Source: Fragilaria radians
Lineage: Eukaryota; Bacillariophyta; Fragilariophyceae; Fragilariales; Fragilariaceae
Direction of reading: 5' to 3'
DNA length: 19,545 nucleotides
Assembly (NCBI GenBank): GCA_900642245.1
Contig: CAAAJI010000577.1
Coordinates: 1 to 19,545, forward strand
Shown: positions 1 to 9,859 of the stretch, in pieces
Layout of the letters: each line of letters opens with the position of its first letter
Numbering within the stretch: the first letter of the stretch is position 1
Position numbers and translations under genes: made by a program
The notes under the pieces: model-generated
Told to the model about the DNA's origin: nothing
What the model saw: the letters and a program-made list of their open reading frames with translations, nothing else
Databases searched by the model: none

Positions 1-574
1 GGATCTACCTTGTTTCTTAAATTGTTTGCTGAAGAATACACTTAGTACGTGTTTTCATCCACTTTTATTTTGCTATTGAAAGTTCCACTTATCATGTGAC
101 TCTGAATTGTTTTGCATTAATCTCTTCAGACGCTTTATTTAAGTGTGGTTTTCAAAAAAATGCTCAAATGCATGTCTCAATAGTTAAGCCTTTGGAATGT
201 ATTTGTCTTCCTTCGTCTACATTATGTATATTTGAAAATTCTTTGCAATGGGCATTACTGGATATAAAATTTTGCTTTCTGAATAGATTACCTAACATAT
301 TCTCGATTGATGTACCTGGTGAAATTTGAGTAATAATTTTTAATTTTGCATACTGAAAAAGGAATGCTGCTGGGTATATGCTTGCAACACAATGTTTAGG
401 CTATCTTTAGTCTAGTTTTTGGGATAAAGCAGTGGATCAAGTTCAGAGAATAATAGTATGAGAAACCATGCAAGTGACAATCTTAACAGCATACACAAAA
501 TTTTGGAATTCCTAATCAGAAGTTCTATTCAAAAATTCAGAAAAAAAGGTGTATCTGCTTCACACCTAAATTGT
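1..574. other. AT-rich non-coding flank, nothing recognised
   Basis: This stretch carries only short open frames with no ATG-initiated reading frame that resembles a protein. The longest, on the plus strand near 96-329, opens at GTG and has no recognisable motif. I find no RNA gene or hairpin of note. The right end (about 480-574) may belong to the degenerate copia-1 LTR that follows, but similarity there is too weak to place a boundary. Confidence 0.4.
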
Positions 575-652
575 AATCATTAAATAAATAATTAGTTCCA
601 TTGCTAATCGGAATGCCTTCTGTTCTCACATACAACAGAGTCAATATTTCCA
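575..652 (-). repeat. Copia-1 3' LTR remnant (partial)
   Basis: Positions 591-620 match 7694-7723 at 25 of 30 bases, starting with attagtt. Both copies are then followed by the same 12 bases, tgttctcacata, at 621-632 and 7731-7742; the right-hand copy has 7 extra bases in between. The two copies lie outside the two ends of the copia-1 coding relic (gag begins near 7540, RNase H ends near 720), which is where an LTR pair should sit. Both lie in the same orientation. The full LTR limits, TG/CA ends and target-site duplication cannot be fixed by eye because the copies are decayed. Confidence 0.55.
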
Positions 653-714
653 ATACCCTATCTATCTCCAATATTCAATCTGTAGAATCTTCCATTTTTC
701 TCAAGAAATTACTT

Positions 715-2560
715 ACGTGTTTCGTTTAAGCCCCTTTCTCGTATTTTTTGTAAAGACATCTGCATTTCTATCACATGAATTAACAAAGATGATCTTGATG
801 AAATCATCCGCAATATGCTCACAAACAAAGTTAGCTAGTGTCAACATATCTGGTGCAAAATTCAGAGCTTAAATTCTCTGCCATGAAAATTTGCACAAAG
901 ATTATTGCACCTCACAATGATTGGGAGTTTCACATCATAGTATAAACAAATTTCTTTCACTGCTTCCGACACAGCCACTTACTTGGCTTCACTGCTGGAC
1001 AATTTACCTTGCTTCTGAGCCTTAAATCTTCAACAGATTGGGACTCCAAGAAAATACATGATGAATCATCCTGTTACACTGATTCTGGAATCAGAATCTC
1101 CTGAACAACTGCTGTCACACTACAACCAACTTTCATTTTTCAACTTCATGCTTTGGTTGTAACTTTAATCAATACATTTGGTGTCCAGAACATATTGAAT
1201 GTCTCTCTGAATTCCATTACGACATCTGCCAAGTCTGACCTCAAATACTTGATATTATAACATGCCAACTCCAGATCTGCATTTTGATTGCATTGTAAGG
1301 TTAATGATGCCATTATTGTTGAGTCTTATGACCTTGGATCGCGATATGCCAGGGGTTGCATAATTGCATAAAGGTACAACTTCTTCTCCAAATTTTTCAA
1401 TTAGACTTTTAATTAGATGTGGTTGCATGACATATGTCGTTTTTGTTGCTTCATTGGTCTGGATCTTGCAACTTAGGCAGTCAGTAAGGTTGTCTTCGAT
1501 TTTTAAACCAAAAGAATATTTTTTAGGCAATTAATTATATCTTTAATCCTGTCTTTGCTTCCAACAAAAGGCATACACAGCAACCATGACAACTCCAAAT
1601 TTGGAGTATCTTTTCCACAAACAAGGGTCAATAGGGCTTCTAATCAAACCACAACCTTTCAATGACAAAACAAGTTTATTATAAAACTCCCTTGCTAAAT
1701 GGACAAGACCATAAATGGTTCTTTTAAAAATTAACCATTCATTTTCACTTGCTTCCATACCCTTTGGTATCTTCATAAAGATCATCTCCTTAAGGTCACC
1801 ATGAAGAAAAGCCGTTTCAATATCGATCACTTTTCCGATTACATTCCAGGTTAACAAAAGAATTTGGAATGTAATATCAATGATTACGGGTGCATAACTT
1901 TCCTGAAAATCGGCTCCAGGAATTTGACTGTAGTCACATGCCACTAACCGCGCTCGAAAAATTTCATTTCAAAAATCCACTTATATTTGATATAGTTTCG
2001 TCCGTTGGGATCTCAATTTTCATTTCCCCTTCAAAATTGCATGGTGCCACTAAATTTTCTTATCTACTTCGGGGTGTTTGCATGCCTCCTCAAAACTCCC
2101 CAGATCCTTGACAAGATCAACCATATTTAATACAAAATTAGCACTTTCTACAACCATCTCCCTACCCAAATTTTGACGGATTGGGATTTAACCAACTTTT
2201 CAATTTTGAAATACTTTAAATTTTTTTCTGATTTGAGCGTCATCAAGCGTTGCATCCTCTGACTCGGCCAGCATCGTCTTTTGCAGCTTCCCTACCGGAT
2301 ATATCTTCATCGTCTTGATATTGAACGTTGTTTTTGGATTTATTCCAATTTCCATATTAAGCCAAATCAAATCTCTTGACTTGATGATTTTTTTGTCTGG
2401 ATTTAAGTTTGAATATCCTATCTATATATACATCACTTGTATGATTATCAGGAAAGACAACAAATAGACCAACAGTTCCTCTGTCATTCAATTTTCCTTG
2501 AATGGCTTTCTTTGTCGTCTTGACACATATCTCACTTAATACTGCCCTGCAAACTTAACA
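715..2560 (-). pseudogene. Copia-1 pol relic: integrase C-terminus, RT, RNase H
   Basis: This is the 3' half of a Ty1/copia polyprotein, read on the minus strand through several frames. From right to left: an integrase C-terminal segment (about 2540-2330) with LNDRGTVGLFV and a PDNH motif; the pre-RT segment with EEACKHPEVDKK (about 2060-2110); the RVT_2 reverse transcriptase (1944-1543) with YSQIPGADFQESYAPV, ETAFLHGDL and TIYGLVHLAREFY; its continuation (1530-1255) with LTDCLSCKI and PHLIKSLIEKFG; then RNase H (about 1110-720) with SRISVTG, FLGVPIC, KLSSSEAK, VKLPIIV and DDFIKIIFV. The usual YVDD stretch of the RT is not intact: the frame breaks just after VMVAVYAF. Stops inside G*F and EAK*V and many frameshifts show it is dead. 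It stops abruptly at 2545-2562, where gypsy sequence on the other strand begins. The family is clear; the exact clade is not. Confidence 0.88.
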
Positions 2561-5250
2561 AGATTTCAACAGAAGGCCACTTGTTAAATGCTGATCAACA
2601 AGAAACCTTGCATAAACTATTGAGAAAGTTTGCACACTTGTTTGATGGAACACTGGGGAACTGGAAAACAGATCCAGTGGACTTGGAACTCAAAGATAAG
2701 TATGAGAAGCCTTATCATGCAAGAGCATATCCAGTTCCACACTCTCAAGAACAACTACTAAAAGATGAAGTCAACAACTTTTTGACTTTGGAGTTTTAAG
2801 AAAGGTTAACAGATCTGAATGGGCATGCCCCATGTTTACTATTGCTAAACCAGACAAAACCTTAAGATCTCTAGCTGAATTGAGAGAATTAAACAAGAGG
2901 ATAAAAAGAAAACCCTTCCCAATACCTAAAATAAATGATCTCCCGCAGAAATTAGAGGGATTCTATCTTGCAACATCATTAGATCTAAACATGGGTTATT
3001 ATCACATAGGACTGACTCCTCATGTATCTACCCTCTTTACTGTGGTATTACCCTGGGGTAAATATGAGTATTTGAGACTGCCCATGGGACTATGTAATAG
3101 TCCAGACATTTTCCAAGAGAAAATGAGTGAATTGATGTTTGGTCTGGAATTTGCCAGAGCTTACCTCAATGATCTCATAGTAGTGTCAAAAGACACCTTT
3201 GAGATTCATTAAATAAAACACTTAGAAGAAGTTTTCACCACATTGGCAAGTGCAGGATTGAAAATCAACGCCTCAAAAAGTCATTTCTGCTGTGATGAAC
3301 TTGAATATCTAGGATGCCTTATTAATAAGAGAGGAGTTAGACCCACCATAAAAAGGGTGGAAGCAATCATGAAAATCGATGCGCCAAAAACTAGAAAGCA
3401 GTAAAGAAGCTTCATAGGAATGGTTAACCATTATAGGGACATGTGGCCACAAAGGTCACACCTATTAGCACCATTATCTTCCCTCACCTCATCTACTGCA
3501 AAATGGGATTGGACTGAACAATGTCAAAAGGCTTTTGAGGACATGAAAAAGCTCATAGCAAAAGCAACATTGCTTACATATCCAAACTTCAATAAAATGT
3601 TTGAAATACACACAGATGCAAGCAAAGTCCAGTTAGGAGCTTGTATTTCACAAGAGAGATGACCGGTGGCCTTCTATAGCAGAAAATTAAATCCAGCAAA
3701 GACCCGGTATACCACCACAGAACGGGAGTTACTATCCATTGTGGAAACACTTAAAGAATTTAGAAACATTCTTTTAGGACAACAAATAATTGTCCACACA
3801 GATCATGCAAATCTAACCTACAAAACCTTCAACTCTGACAGAGTTATGAGATGGAGACTCTTCATTGAAGAATACTCTCCTGATGTACAATATATAAAAG
3901 GGGAAAACAATGTTGTAGCTGATGCGCTTAGTTATTTACCCCAAACCTCCACATCCTATGAGGATTCCCAAGAATCATTCTATGCTCTTGTTGAATGTTA
4001 TGAATACAAAAACAAGAATGCAGATAAGTATGACTTCCACCCTCTATCTAATGAATACTTGGAACAAGCGCAAAGAAAGAACTTTTAAATAATACCAGTA
4101 AGTATAAATAAAAAGACTTTCATGGGGGAGGAAAAATTAGATCACGTATATGCTTCAAGAATAAAATAGTTGTTCCAAAACATTTACAACAACATTTAAT
4201 TGATTGGTATCACATTACCCTGTGTCACCCAGGAATAAATAGAACAGAAGAAACTATTTCACAGCACTTGTTTTGGCCCAAAATGAGAGACCAGATCACA
4301 ACCCATGTGCAAACATGCCCAAGTTGCCAAAGAAACAAACGTAAAGTAAAAATATATGGATGGCCACCACCAACAGAGGCAGAAGCTAGCCCTTGGGACA
4401 AAATGTGTATTGACTTAATAGGACCATACACAATCCGGAGAATAGGAAAAAATGATCTCATATGCAAATGTGTCACAATGATAGACCCAGCAACTGGTTG
4501 GTTCAAAATACCCCAGTACAATGATAAAAGATCTAGAACAGTAGCCAAAATAGCTGAACAAGAATGGTTCTCAAGATATCCGTGGCCAACTCAGATAACC
4601 TATGATAGAGGTAGTGAGTTTATTGGCAAAGACTTCCAGTCAATGATCAAAAATGATTATGGAATAAAAGGAAAACCAATAACGGTTAGAAACCCACAAG
4701 CAAAATGCAATTGTTGAGAGAGTTCATCAAGTTATTGGGAACATCATCCAAACATTTGAGTTAGAAAGTAACTATCTGGATGAAGATGATCCTTGGAAAG
4801 GAATCTTAAGTGCAATTGCTTTTGCAGTCAGATCCACCTTTCATACAAGTCTTCAAAGTACTCCAGGACAGCTTGTGCTTGGAAGAGATATGATCTTTAT
4901 CCTTCTACACACTACCAATTGGGAATACATTAAACAAAGAAAACAACGTATTATAGATCTCAATTAATAAAAGAGAAAATTCCAAGCGTCAGCAACATGT
5001 CCACCGTGTAGAAGACAGAGTGCTATGGAATAGAGAGACAGAGAACAAGTATGAATCTCCGTACATAGGACCCTTAGATATCACGCAGGTCAATGATAAT
5101 GGGACAATATGCCTTAAAGTAAATGCTGTGGAAGATACTCATAACATAAGAAGAATAATGCCTTACCATACGGCTCCTGACCCTGATCATGGGGGAGAAT
5201 GCAATATGCGGACTACAAAGAATAAAAGGAAACATATTAGTGAGGTTTGA
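2548..5250 (+). pseudogene. Ty3/gypsy pol relic: RT, RNase H, integrase
   Basis: This is a Ty3/gypsy polyprotein in the order RT, RNase H, integrase. The recognisable part starts at about 2560 with LFDGTLGNW and PYHARAYPVP. RT continues at 2832-3212 (RELNKRIKRKPFPIPKI, TSLDLNMGYYHI, LRLPMGLCNSP), but the catalytic YxDD box reads YLND, so one catalytic Asp is lost. The RT connection and RNase H follow (3420-4050: FEIHTDAS, TERELLSIVETLKEFRN, HTDHANLTY, VVADALSYLP). The integrase HHCC finger is at about 4205-4325 (YHITLCHPG, CPSC). The catalytic Asp motifs are CIDLIGP and TYDRGSEF; the catalytic Glu (ERVHQVIG) is out of frame after an extra A near 4702. The C-terminal part (5020-5250) has ENKYESPYIGP and VNDNGTICLKV. 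Disruptions: frameshifts near 2790, 4165, 4702 and 4960, and stops at 3210-3212, 3402-3404, 3660-3662 and 4086-4088. Gag, protease and the 5' LTR are absent. Confidence 0.92.
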
Positions 5251-5586
5251 ACCCACTAACCTCAGAATAGTTTTGTGAAGTTTAATTTAAGGTAAATGAA
5301 ATATGTCTACTTAAACAGTTGGGTTAGACAATAAGGTCCAACATCAAATATTTAATGCACTAACTAAACCTATAGGTTAGTTAAATAACCTAACAATCCG
5401 GTTATAACGGCCTATTGAAAATAGGGCTTATTTACAAGTGCAAAGTGCACTCCAGATTCACTGGAAATTTCAGTGATCAAGATTGAATCCTTGGAGGTTT
5501 TAAATCAGTTAAGTTCTACAACTAAAAAGTATTATAATTAATCAATTACACTTCTATCACCTATACCACATTAGTATACTTCTACA
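5191..5586 (+). repeat. Probable gypsy polypurine tract and 3' LTR
   Basis: Right after the gypsy pol frame comes a purine run, gggggagaa at 5191-5199, followed by tg. This is a common polypurine-tract/LTR-start arrangement. A second possible start is near 5297, after aaggtaaa; that point is shared with a similar sequence near 11818. Copia-1 pre-integrase homology resumes on the minus strand at about 5587-5612, so the gypsy-derived sequence should end at about 5586 (tctaca). The interval has no coding potential of its own. The exact LTR ends are unproven because the 5' LTR that would serve for comparison has been deleted. Confidence 0.5.
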
Positions 5587-7560
5587 GGCCTAATTGGTGG
5601 CATAGTGCAGTGGATGTCAATTTATTCTTGATTTTGTTCGATTCAACAGCAGTTGCAATGTTCCAAAGCACTGGTACCAACTTGATTCCCGACACGAACT
5701 CATGTTTGGTCTTCAAGATTCTTTCAAAGTATTATGTCATATGACCATTCATTACCTTCATGTCAACATCTTCATTGCCTTAATTTACCCAAATACTAAT
5801 GAATATTGGTGATTTAGTCCAAACGACATGAAATTTTCGAAATAACCAAGTCAATTAGTGACTTTCATATCCATTTTTCTTGTTGTCAACTTGGTTGTAT
5901 CAATGGGTAGGTATCTCAGCATCCAATGACGGATTTTCAGCCTCATCTTCCTTTCTGAGGTAACTAAAGAATTTTCTCCTTGAAGTTCTTCTTAGGGTTT
6001 TGCCTTTGCAGCAATAAAATAACTCAATCCCATGGGGGCCTTGGTGTCAAAATATACCTTCTAGTCATTCTTCTGGAGTACCAGAGATGTTCCTTTTGAA
6101 TGAAGTCTGGCTCCATTCTGAATTGCAACCACAAAGGTGAAGAGGTTATATGTCAGTTCTGGCACAAGCGTTATATTCTCTAGCATCAGAGTTACCAGAA
6201 AGGCGATAAGCCACCTCTTCCAATCCCTTTTCTCTCCAGAAAGTCCATTAATCTTGAATTGCATCTCCATTTTCAGTATTTCTCCTCCGCTTGCATACTC
6301 TTGTCTCATGTACCTTCCTGATTAATGAAATGCACAAAAATTGATGTGTATCTTCTAATAAATGTATTTGAAATCCCAATTTTTCATTTTTTTTGCAATA
6401 GTTACTATCCATGGGATTCATCATTTCACTGAGGTGAAACTCCGTTTCCCTGTGAGACATTTGCAGTTATGGGGTGATAAATGTCAATGAGGAGACAAGG
6501 AGACAATTTGAGGAAATGAATTCGATATTGAGACACGAAGTGTGTAGTATTGAATATTTCAAGATATGTTGTAAAACTAATTTGCAGAAAACAGTTCGCA
6601 TGTATTGATGAAACAATGATAAAACTGTATGGCGCAAACTTCATGTTTAAAGCAAGCAAACGTTGGGCAGAAGTATACCGATACACACACAAGGGAAGAT
6701 GTAATCTCTCCTACATCTCCTACTGGTTTGCAATGGGGCCTAACAAGAGGAATTTTCGTACCTGAAAAGACTGTTGACATTTTCCGTTAACACTGTTGTC
6801 GTACCGTGATTACCTCCAAGCCTATAGTGTAGGCATATGCTCATTCTTCAGGAATGACACGACAGGGCACTGTTGCCAATCAAAACTTCACCGTCAATTC
6901 CGCCAATAAGACCATACCTCGTTTCTTGTTCCAACATAACTGCCTTAAGATTGGTTCTTTTTCAACAATTTGAAGCAGCTAGACTTGAAATGGCCTGATT
7001 ACTTACAATAATTGCAGATGAAGTTTTTCTTCTCTTCACCAAAGTCCTGATGTTTTGAGAGTCAGACTTTGATGAAAGAATTGCATATCTCAGGTTAAGG
7101 TCTTCCTTGAGCTAATCAGTGGATAGTGGATTCCCTTTTTCATCAATACACTTCTCTATAAGCTTCCTTGCAACTCAAAGGCCCCTCGTTGAATTGTTTA
7201 AAAGTTGAATAAGAAAAGGTTCATCAGTCATGCTTTTCTTGAGCTTCTTCCAAGCTAGGCTTGCTTTCCCATCTTCATAGTCCTTTCAAATTTTCCACTA
7301 CTGTTGCTCATGTCAATGGACAGTATCAATTCTATATGAGCCAACTCGTAGAGGTAAGCATTTTTCGTCATTATTTTTCTTTCTTCTGACTTCTCCTTGA
7401 ACTCCTACGAGGTCTTTGGGACCTATTGTTTGCTCAAGAAGGCATCCTTGATTCCAGAACGCTTGGCCTTAGCTAAGAATTTCTAACTCCTGGCCAGCCA
7501 TTCTTCTTTTCTTCCCAAAAGTCTAACACTCCAATTGCGCTCAAGTCAGTTGTTTTGAAA
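5587..7560 (-). pseudogene. Copia-1 gag, protease and pre-integrase relic
   Basis: This is the 5' half of the copia-1 polyprotein, read on the minus strand in broken frames. Gag runs from about 7540 to 7040 (FLAKAKRSGIKDAFL, ELAHIELILSID, FLIQLLNNSTRGL, EKCIDEKGNPLSTD, LKEDLNLRYAILS). A CX2CX4HX4C zinc knuckle lies at 6975-7016 (C-N-Y-C then S-G-H then S-S-C), with one stop inside it. The protease region follows at about 6460-6060 (HLSEMMNPMDSNYCKK, then ENITLVPELTYNLFTFV and LVLQKND). The pre-integrase segment lies at about 5740-5587 (HEFVSGIKLVPVLWNIATA, then TALCHQLGL). It ends where the gypsy 3' end begins. The integrase catalytic core, expected next, is present on neither side of the gypsy sequence. 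Gag and protease identity is good; the part between 5760 and 6000 is poorly preserved. It belongs with the relic at 715-2560 as one element. Confidence 0.8.
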
Positions 7561-7679
7561 AAAAGTTAAGCAAATGAAGTATGAATCAACAAACATGAAT
7601 TAGCACAAAAGAAGAGAACTACTTTTGTGTTTCTTGCATTTAAACGTCTAGAACAGCCAATACACACATACACCGTTAT

Positions 7680-7752
7680 CATAAAAATACCAAATTAGTT
7701 CTATCGCTTATCAGAATGTCTTCTCTTCACTGTTCTCACATATAGCATATTA
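7680..7752 (-). repeat. Copia-1 5' LTR remnant (partial)
   Basis: This is the partner of the LTR-like segment at 591-632. Positions 7694-7723 match it at 25 of 30 bases, and the shared tgttctcacata lies at 7731-7742. It sits just upstream of the gag relic in the element's own (minus) orientation, as a 5' LTR should. The repeat could extend to about 7580 on one side and 7800 on the other, where similarity is too weak to call. Confidence 0.55.
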
Positions 7753-7827
7753 CATTGCTTACTTTCTCCTAACCTAAACAAACCCTAAATTTAAATAATA
7801 TTGGTGATTCAATCCAATACTTATATG

Positions 7828-7876
7828 CATACATACATACATACATACATACATACATACATACATACATACATAC
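7828..7876. repeat. CATA microsatellite
   Basis: About 12 uninterrupted tandem copies of the 4-base unit cata run for 49 bases. It lies just beyond the copia-1 LTR remnant, at the edge of the transposon nest. It has no spacer structure and no coding role. Confidence 0.97.
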
Positions 7877-8193
7877 TTATATATGTACAAAAACATGCAT
7901 GTTGGTGCAAATTAAAAAAGGCATAACTGTTAACACGTTGCTGCAATAAAGAAAGAGCGCTTTATTTTCCAATAAAGACTATCTATACCTTATGATAACA
8001 AGAACTATAAGCCTTATTCGTGCCTATGCTTTTTTGTGTATTCTTACTTTCCTCATTTTCTCCAATTTATCTTTAAAAGTATAATCTATCCATTGCAAAT
8101 TGTTTGAGTTAGAGCTAAACGGAAAGGACTACATTAATTCCGCAGTTTGCCAAAGGATTCTTCAATAACTCAGCCATATTTTCTATGAAATCT
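7877..8193. other. Intergenic sequence upstream of the GT61 gene
   Basis: This AT-rich stretch lies between the microsatellite and the glycosyltransferase gene. I see no open frame of note, no tRNA-like fold and no retrotransposon wording. It presumably includes the promoter and 5' leader of the gene at 8307, but I cannot point to a convincing core element. Confidence 0.35.
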
Positions 8194-8225
8194 ATTTCAT
8201 TTGAAATCGATTTCATTTGAAATCG
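8194..8225. repeat. Tandem 16-bp repeat with hairpin symmetry
   Basis: Two perfect, adjacent copies of atttcatttgaaatcg lie at 8194-8209 and 8210-8225. Across the copy junction the sequence gatttca-tt-tgaaatc forms a 7-bp inverted repeat. It lies about 80 bases before the GT61 start codon, so it could be a leader or promoter element. A chance duplication is equally possible. Confidence 0.6.
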
Positions 8226-8306
8226 TCGGAATGCAACAAAATCCCTTAACCTTAATGGTGTTATCCGAAATTCAAATATATTGTTGGGTCTTCGACAATA
8301 CTCAAG

Positions 8307-9446
8307 ATGCGAATACCGACGCTACTATCCATTGGGATACTTTCCCTTCAACTTGTTGTCATGTCGCAGCATTTACTTCAATTTCTCAATGATGCTCCAA
8401 TGAAATCTCAAAGAGAAATTACGCTTCTTCAAAATGAGGCCCAAAATAGCTCTCACGATGTTAGATTGTTATCCCCTATCGTCATACCAAGAGGGAGTGT
8501 CTTTTCTGATGGTACACACCTCACTGCAAAGACATACGAATGTTTCAATGCCGTTTGTGGACCACAATCAGATGAATCCCTGGCACAAGTAATGATTCCA
8601 GATGATGCAATATCAATATACACCACCAATCCGTATTTCCATTTCTTTTTTGAGACAGTCATACAACTTTTCCCGCTGATTGAAAATCAAATATTCAAGA
8701 AGTACCCAAATGCAACAATATTATGCTTTGGAGCTGGATATTTTTCTCCCAGGAACATTGAAATGCTGCATGCGCTTGAATTTGAAATTCCACTACATAA
8801 GACTAGAAAGGGAAAGGTGAATGTATTGTATTCTGTAGGGCCTTCCTCAACCATGATAGTTGCAAGGCACAATGATTATCATAGTAAAACTCCTCAAAAT
8901 CTATTATACAATAGAAATGTTGTGAATCTTATTCGAAGAAGACTGAAACCTGAAACAGAAACACCTGAATTATATCTATACGTCTCACGAGAGGGCATTC
9001 GCAGAGGAATTCAACAAGACAGGGAACTATACGCTGGACTCAAGACTATCTTTCCAAACCTTATTTTTTACCAACCAGACAATTATACAGTTGCACAACA
9101 AAGAAAAATGTTTGAAAGATCTTGTGTCATAATAGCACCGCATGGGGGAAGTCTAGTCAATGTTATTTTCTCCAATTGGGAAAAGTTGATCTTGATTGAA
9201 CTGACAATGATTGAACGTCCTTCATCATTTCAAAAGGACCTGGAAATAAAAAACTACTTCTTACTGAAATTTCCTGCTGCTCCATGTCAATCCAACAGAT
9301 CAAGACTATGTGTTTATCAGAGACGAAACATGGATGTAAATGTAACAATGACAATAAGCATCATTCAAAATATCATCAACAGTGTAAATAATAAAAGAGG
9401 ACTTCTGAGCAGGGATTATGTTATAAATGGTTCAAATTCATTGTAA
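8307..9446 (+). CDS. GT61-family glycosyltransferase, type II membrane protein
   Basis: An intact 379-residue frame resembles glycosyltransferase family 61 (DUF563). Known members transfer xylose, arabinose or GlcNAc to glycans or glycoproteins in the Golgi/ER. Residues 3-20 form a short hydrophobic segment fitting a signal anchor, with the catalytic domain lumenal. Motifs: FHFFFETVIQLFPLI (111-125), the family's aromatic-His block; LYLYVSREGIRRG (222-234) followed by DREL; and CVIIAPHGGSLVNVIF (273-288), the conserved PHG-x-x-x-N signature for sugar-nucleotide binding. Possible N-glycosylation sites include NSS, NAT, NYT, NRS, NVT and NGS. The length fits a compact GT61 enzyme. The ATG at 8307 is chosen because it precedes the signal anchor directly. 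The gene has no visible intron and sits alone between two retrotransposon relics. The family call is firm; the donor sugar and acceptor are unknown. Confidence 0.83.
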   Translation: MRIPTLLSIGILSLQLVVMSQHLLQFLNDAPMKSQREITLLQNEAQNSSHDVRLLSPIVIPRGSVFSDGTHLTAKTYECFNAVCGPQSDESLAQVMIPDDAISIYTTNPYFHFFFETVIQLFPLIENQIFKKYPNATILCFGAGYFSPRNIEMLHALEFEIPLHKTRKGKVNVLYSVGPSSTMIVARHNDYHSKTPQNLLYNRNVVNLIRRRLKPETETPELYLYVSREGIRRGIQQDRELYAGLKTIFPNLIFYQPDNYTVAQQRKMFERSCVIIAPHGGSLVNVIFSNWEKLILIELTMIERPSSFQKDLEIKNYFLLKFPAAPCQSNRSRLCVYQRRNMDVNVTMTISIIQNIINSVNNKRGLLSRDYVINGSNSL

Positions 9447-9859
9447 ATTCAACAATCTACCTCAAAGTTGATAAATGACAGAAAATAAAGCTAGAAAAAA
9501 AAGCAAGGGGTCTTTCAGTTCAGAATATATTGTAGCCCTCAACAAGTCCTTTGAAATAAAAGCACTATTCAAATCATGATGTTTGAAGTCAGAAATAAAG
9601 TATCATACAGCTGGACTGTCTGGGATGGCTGGTGTTACTTTACAGTTTCAGACAGATTTATTTTGACAAAAATAACTAAGTTCAATGCCACAAATATATC
9701 ATGCACAATCAACCATTTGACAGCAACTGCAAGGCCATTACATTGAGTAAATAACATTGCATGACATTAAACTTCCAGTCACATTCTGAGGGTTTAAAGG
9801 TTGAATATAGGACCAAATGTTTCCCTGTGTGAATGCACCTTTTTTTACTTACACAGTGG
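9447..9859. other. Intergenic sequence after the GT61 gene
   Basis: I see no gene here. It begins with the 3' untranslated region of the glycosyltransferase gene (several aataaa-like runs, e.g. near 9484 and 9557). It ends where minus-strand copia-2 RNase H wording becomes readable. Any copia-2 3' LTR should fall here, but I cannot recognise one. Confidence 0.4.

Noticed and set aside
96..329. Open plus-strand frame of 77 codons at the left edge
   Set aside because: It opens at GTG, has no ATG start, no recognisable motif and typical AT-rich composition; most likely chance.
4225..4548. Minus-strand open frame of 107 codons
   Set aside because: It lies antisense to the gypsy integrase, whose motifs on the plus strand are unmistakable; a shadow frame.
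6550..6765. Plus-strand open frame of 71 codons
   Set aside because: No motif is visible, and it lies antisense to the copia-1 relic between the zinc knuckle and the protease region.
7828..7876. CRISPR-like array
   Set aside because: It is a plain 4-base microsatellite with no spacers.
8201..8392. Plus-strand frame with ATG upstream of the GT61 start
   Set aside because: It overlaps the GT61 gene in another frame and lacks the family motifs; at most an upstream open frame in the leader.
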